From: Mycobacterium sp. PSTR-4-N
Lineage (GTDB): Bacteria; Actinomycetota; Actinomycetes; Mycobacteriales; Mycobacteriaceae
Length of the DNA: 64,000 bases
NCBI RefSeq assembly: GCF_022348085.1
Contig: NZ_JAKRFN010000018.1
Location: 62,001-126,000, forward strand
Reading direction: 5' to 3'
Shown: one piece after another, positions 63,366 through 64,000 of the stretch
Numbering within the stretch: the stretch's first letter is position 1
Layout of the letters: each line of letters begins with the position of its first letter
The notes under the pieces: model-generated
Told to the model about the DNA's origin: nothing
Database searches by the model: none
What the model saw: only the letters and a program-made list of their open reading frames with translations
Translations under genes and position numbers: made by a program

Positions 63366-64000
63366 CGCACGCCACCCGAGCTCCGGCATCGCCGGTCGCC
63401 AGGGTGGTCTGATCCGGCGGCGGCGCGCCGTTGACCTGCTGGTAGCGCTCCGGCGGGATGTTGGCGAAGTTGTCCGCCTTTTCGTGGATGATGATCGCCG
63501 TGCCGGCGCCGTCGAGGAGTTGGTCGGCGGTGAAAGCATCGGTGGTGGTGACGAGCTTGGCCGAGCCGTCCTCGCGCACCTGCAGCGAGGCGAGGTCGCC
63601 GCTGGCGGGATGGCCGCTGTGGCCGGGCACCTGGAGATGTCCGCCCGCGGAGTTGAAGTTCGCCGGGGCGCCGCCCGTCGGGGCGACCGAGTTGGCTTCG
63701 CACTTGCCGACGGAGTGGATGTGCATGCCGTGGAAGCCGGGCGTGAGCTGGCTGGTCGCCGAGGTCTGCACCGTGATCGTGGCGAAACCGCCGGAGAACG
63801 CGATGTCGGCGGTGGCGACGGTGGTGCCGTCGGCGGTCTTGAGGTCGGCCTTCAGCGTCTCCCCGTTGGCGGCCTGGGCCTGCCCTTCACCCTCGCCGGC
63901 TTCTCCCTCGCCGGCAGGCGCCGACGGTGACGGTGAACCGGTCCAGATCGGGGGTGTGGTGCCCGGCGTATCGCTGGGCACGTCGCCCGGAGGCGAACAG
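63346..64000 (-). CDS. sodC: Superoxide dismutase [Cu], periplasmic lipoprotein, 5'-partial
   Basis: The last 218 codons lie in the window; the signal peptide is beyond it. The first complete codon is the likely lipidated Cys (CSPPGD), whose cysteine codon is at 63999-63997. Copper ligands appear in FHGMHIHSVGKC and IIIHEKADNF. The zinc-loop position normally occupied by the third His, just before GDL, is Ser/Ala here (PASGDLASL). M. tuberculosis SodC, known to be active with copper and without zinc, has the same substitution. The predicted role is detoxifying superoxide at the cell surface. A 15-base tandem repeat makes the Gly/Glu-rich linker. Confidence 0.93.
   Translation of the reverse strand, partial: CSPPGDVPSDTPGTTPPIWTGSPSPSAPAGEGEAGEGEGQAQAANGETLKADLKTADGTTVATADIAFSGGFATITVQTSATSQLTPGFHGMHIHSVGKCEANSVAPTGGAPANFNSAGGHLQVPGHSGHPASGDLASLQVREDGSAKLVTTTDAFTADQLLDGAGTAIIIHEKADNFANIPPERYQQVNGAPPPDQTTLATGDAGARVACGVITRG
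63886..63915. repeat. 15-base tandem repeat in the sodC linker
   Basis: TTCACCCTCGCCGGC (63886-63900) and TTCTCCCTCGCCGGC (63901-63915) are adjacent copies with one mismatch. They encode a Gly/Glu/Ala linker between the lipid anchor and the SodC domain. Confidence 0.8.

Overview
The window is high-GC actinobacterial DNA and looks like a rapidly growing Mycobacterium/Mycolicibacterium. The evidence is a GroEL2-type chaperonin ending in GGMGGMDF under two CIRCE operators, a SodC lipoprotein, EchA2-, MoeA2-, Psd- and PssA-like proteins, and a gene order that matches, in blocks, the M. tuberculosis stretch Rv0432 to Rv0463 read in reverse. That comparison is from memory. Coding density is very high, many start codons are GTG, and 4-base ATGA/GTGA overlaps are common. 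No gene-free stretch exceeds about 210 bases. I saw no rRNA, tRNA, CRISPR array or insertion sequence.

Layout: 1-2.0 kb is the lpdC block (E3 lipoamide dehydrogenase with small membrane proteins). 2.1-5.8 kb is a minus-strand operon: 2,3-butanediol dehydrogenase, acetoin/diacetyl reductase, a GAF-type regulator and a DUF779 protein. A repeat-rich divergent control region separates it from an NTF2-flavin monooxygenase fusion (6.0-7.8 kb). A membrane diguanylate cyclase (7.8-8.9 kb), a prolyl oligopeptidase, an LpqN-like lipoprotein, an ECF sigma/zinc-finger anti-sigma pair and EchA2 follow to 13.9 kb. 14.0-15.4 kb holds an unknown 140-residue protein beside a graspetide-synthetase-like ATP-grasp ligase, a candidate peptide-modification (RiPP) pair. 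15.4-21.8 kb holds a DUF3516 helicase, a membrane protein, PPK2, an aldehyde dehydrogenase and a DinB-fold protein.

21.9-29.7 kb is a compact bidirectional glycan cluster of two divergent, overlapping operons: a WcbI-like protein, six glycosyltransferases and a methyltransferase, with no exporter or polymerase. 29.7-36.5 kb contains assorted metabolic genes, an MHS-family transporter and a DUF559 nuclease-like gene bracketed by two copies of a palindromic repeat. 36.6-38.5 kb is groEL2 with an intrinsic terminator and CIRCE elements. 38.5-46.5 kb has a TetR gene divergent from two tandem SDR genes, a cupin, an SF2 helicase, an SRPBCC protein, a HAD-IIA phosphatase and a pair of bacterial PH-domain membrane proteins.

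46.6-52.5 kb is a likely operon of an SDR, moeA2, psd, pssA and a Cdc48-like AAA ATPase (the Rv0439c-Rv0435c order). 52.5-60.9 kb is an ion-homeostasis island: a K+/H+-type antiporter, an RCK/TrkA protein and a complete Mrp antiporter operon with subunits A and B fused. It sits between the Rv0435c-like and Rv0434-like genes. The window closes with a methyltransferase, a Lon-N-domain protein, a YbdK-type glutamate-cysteine-ligase-fold protein and a SodC gene whose 5' end lies beyond the window.
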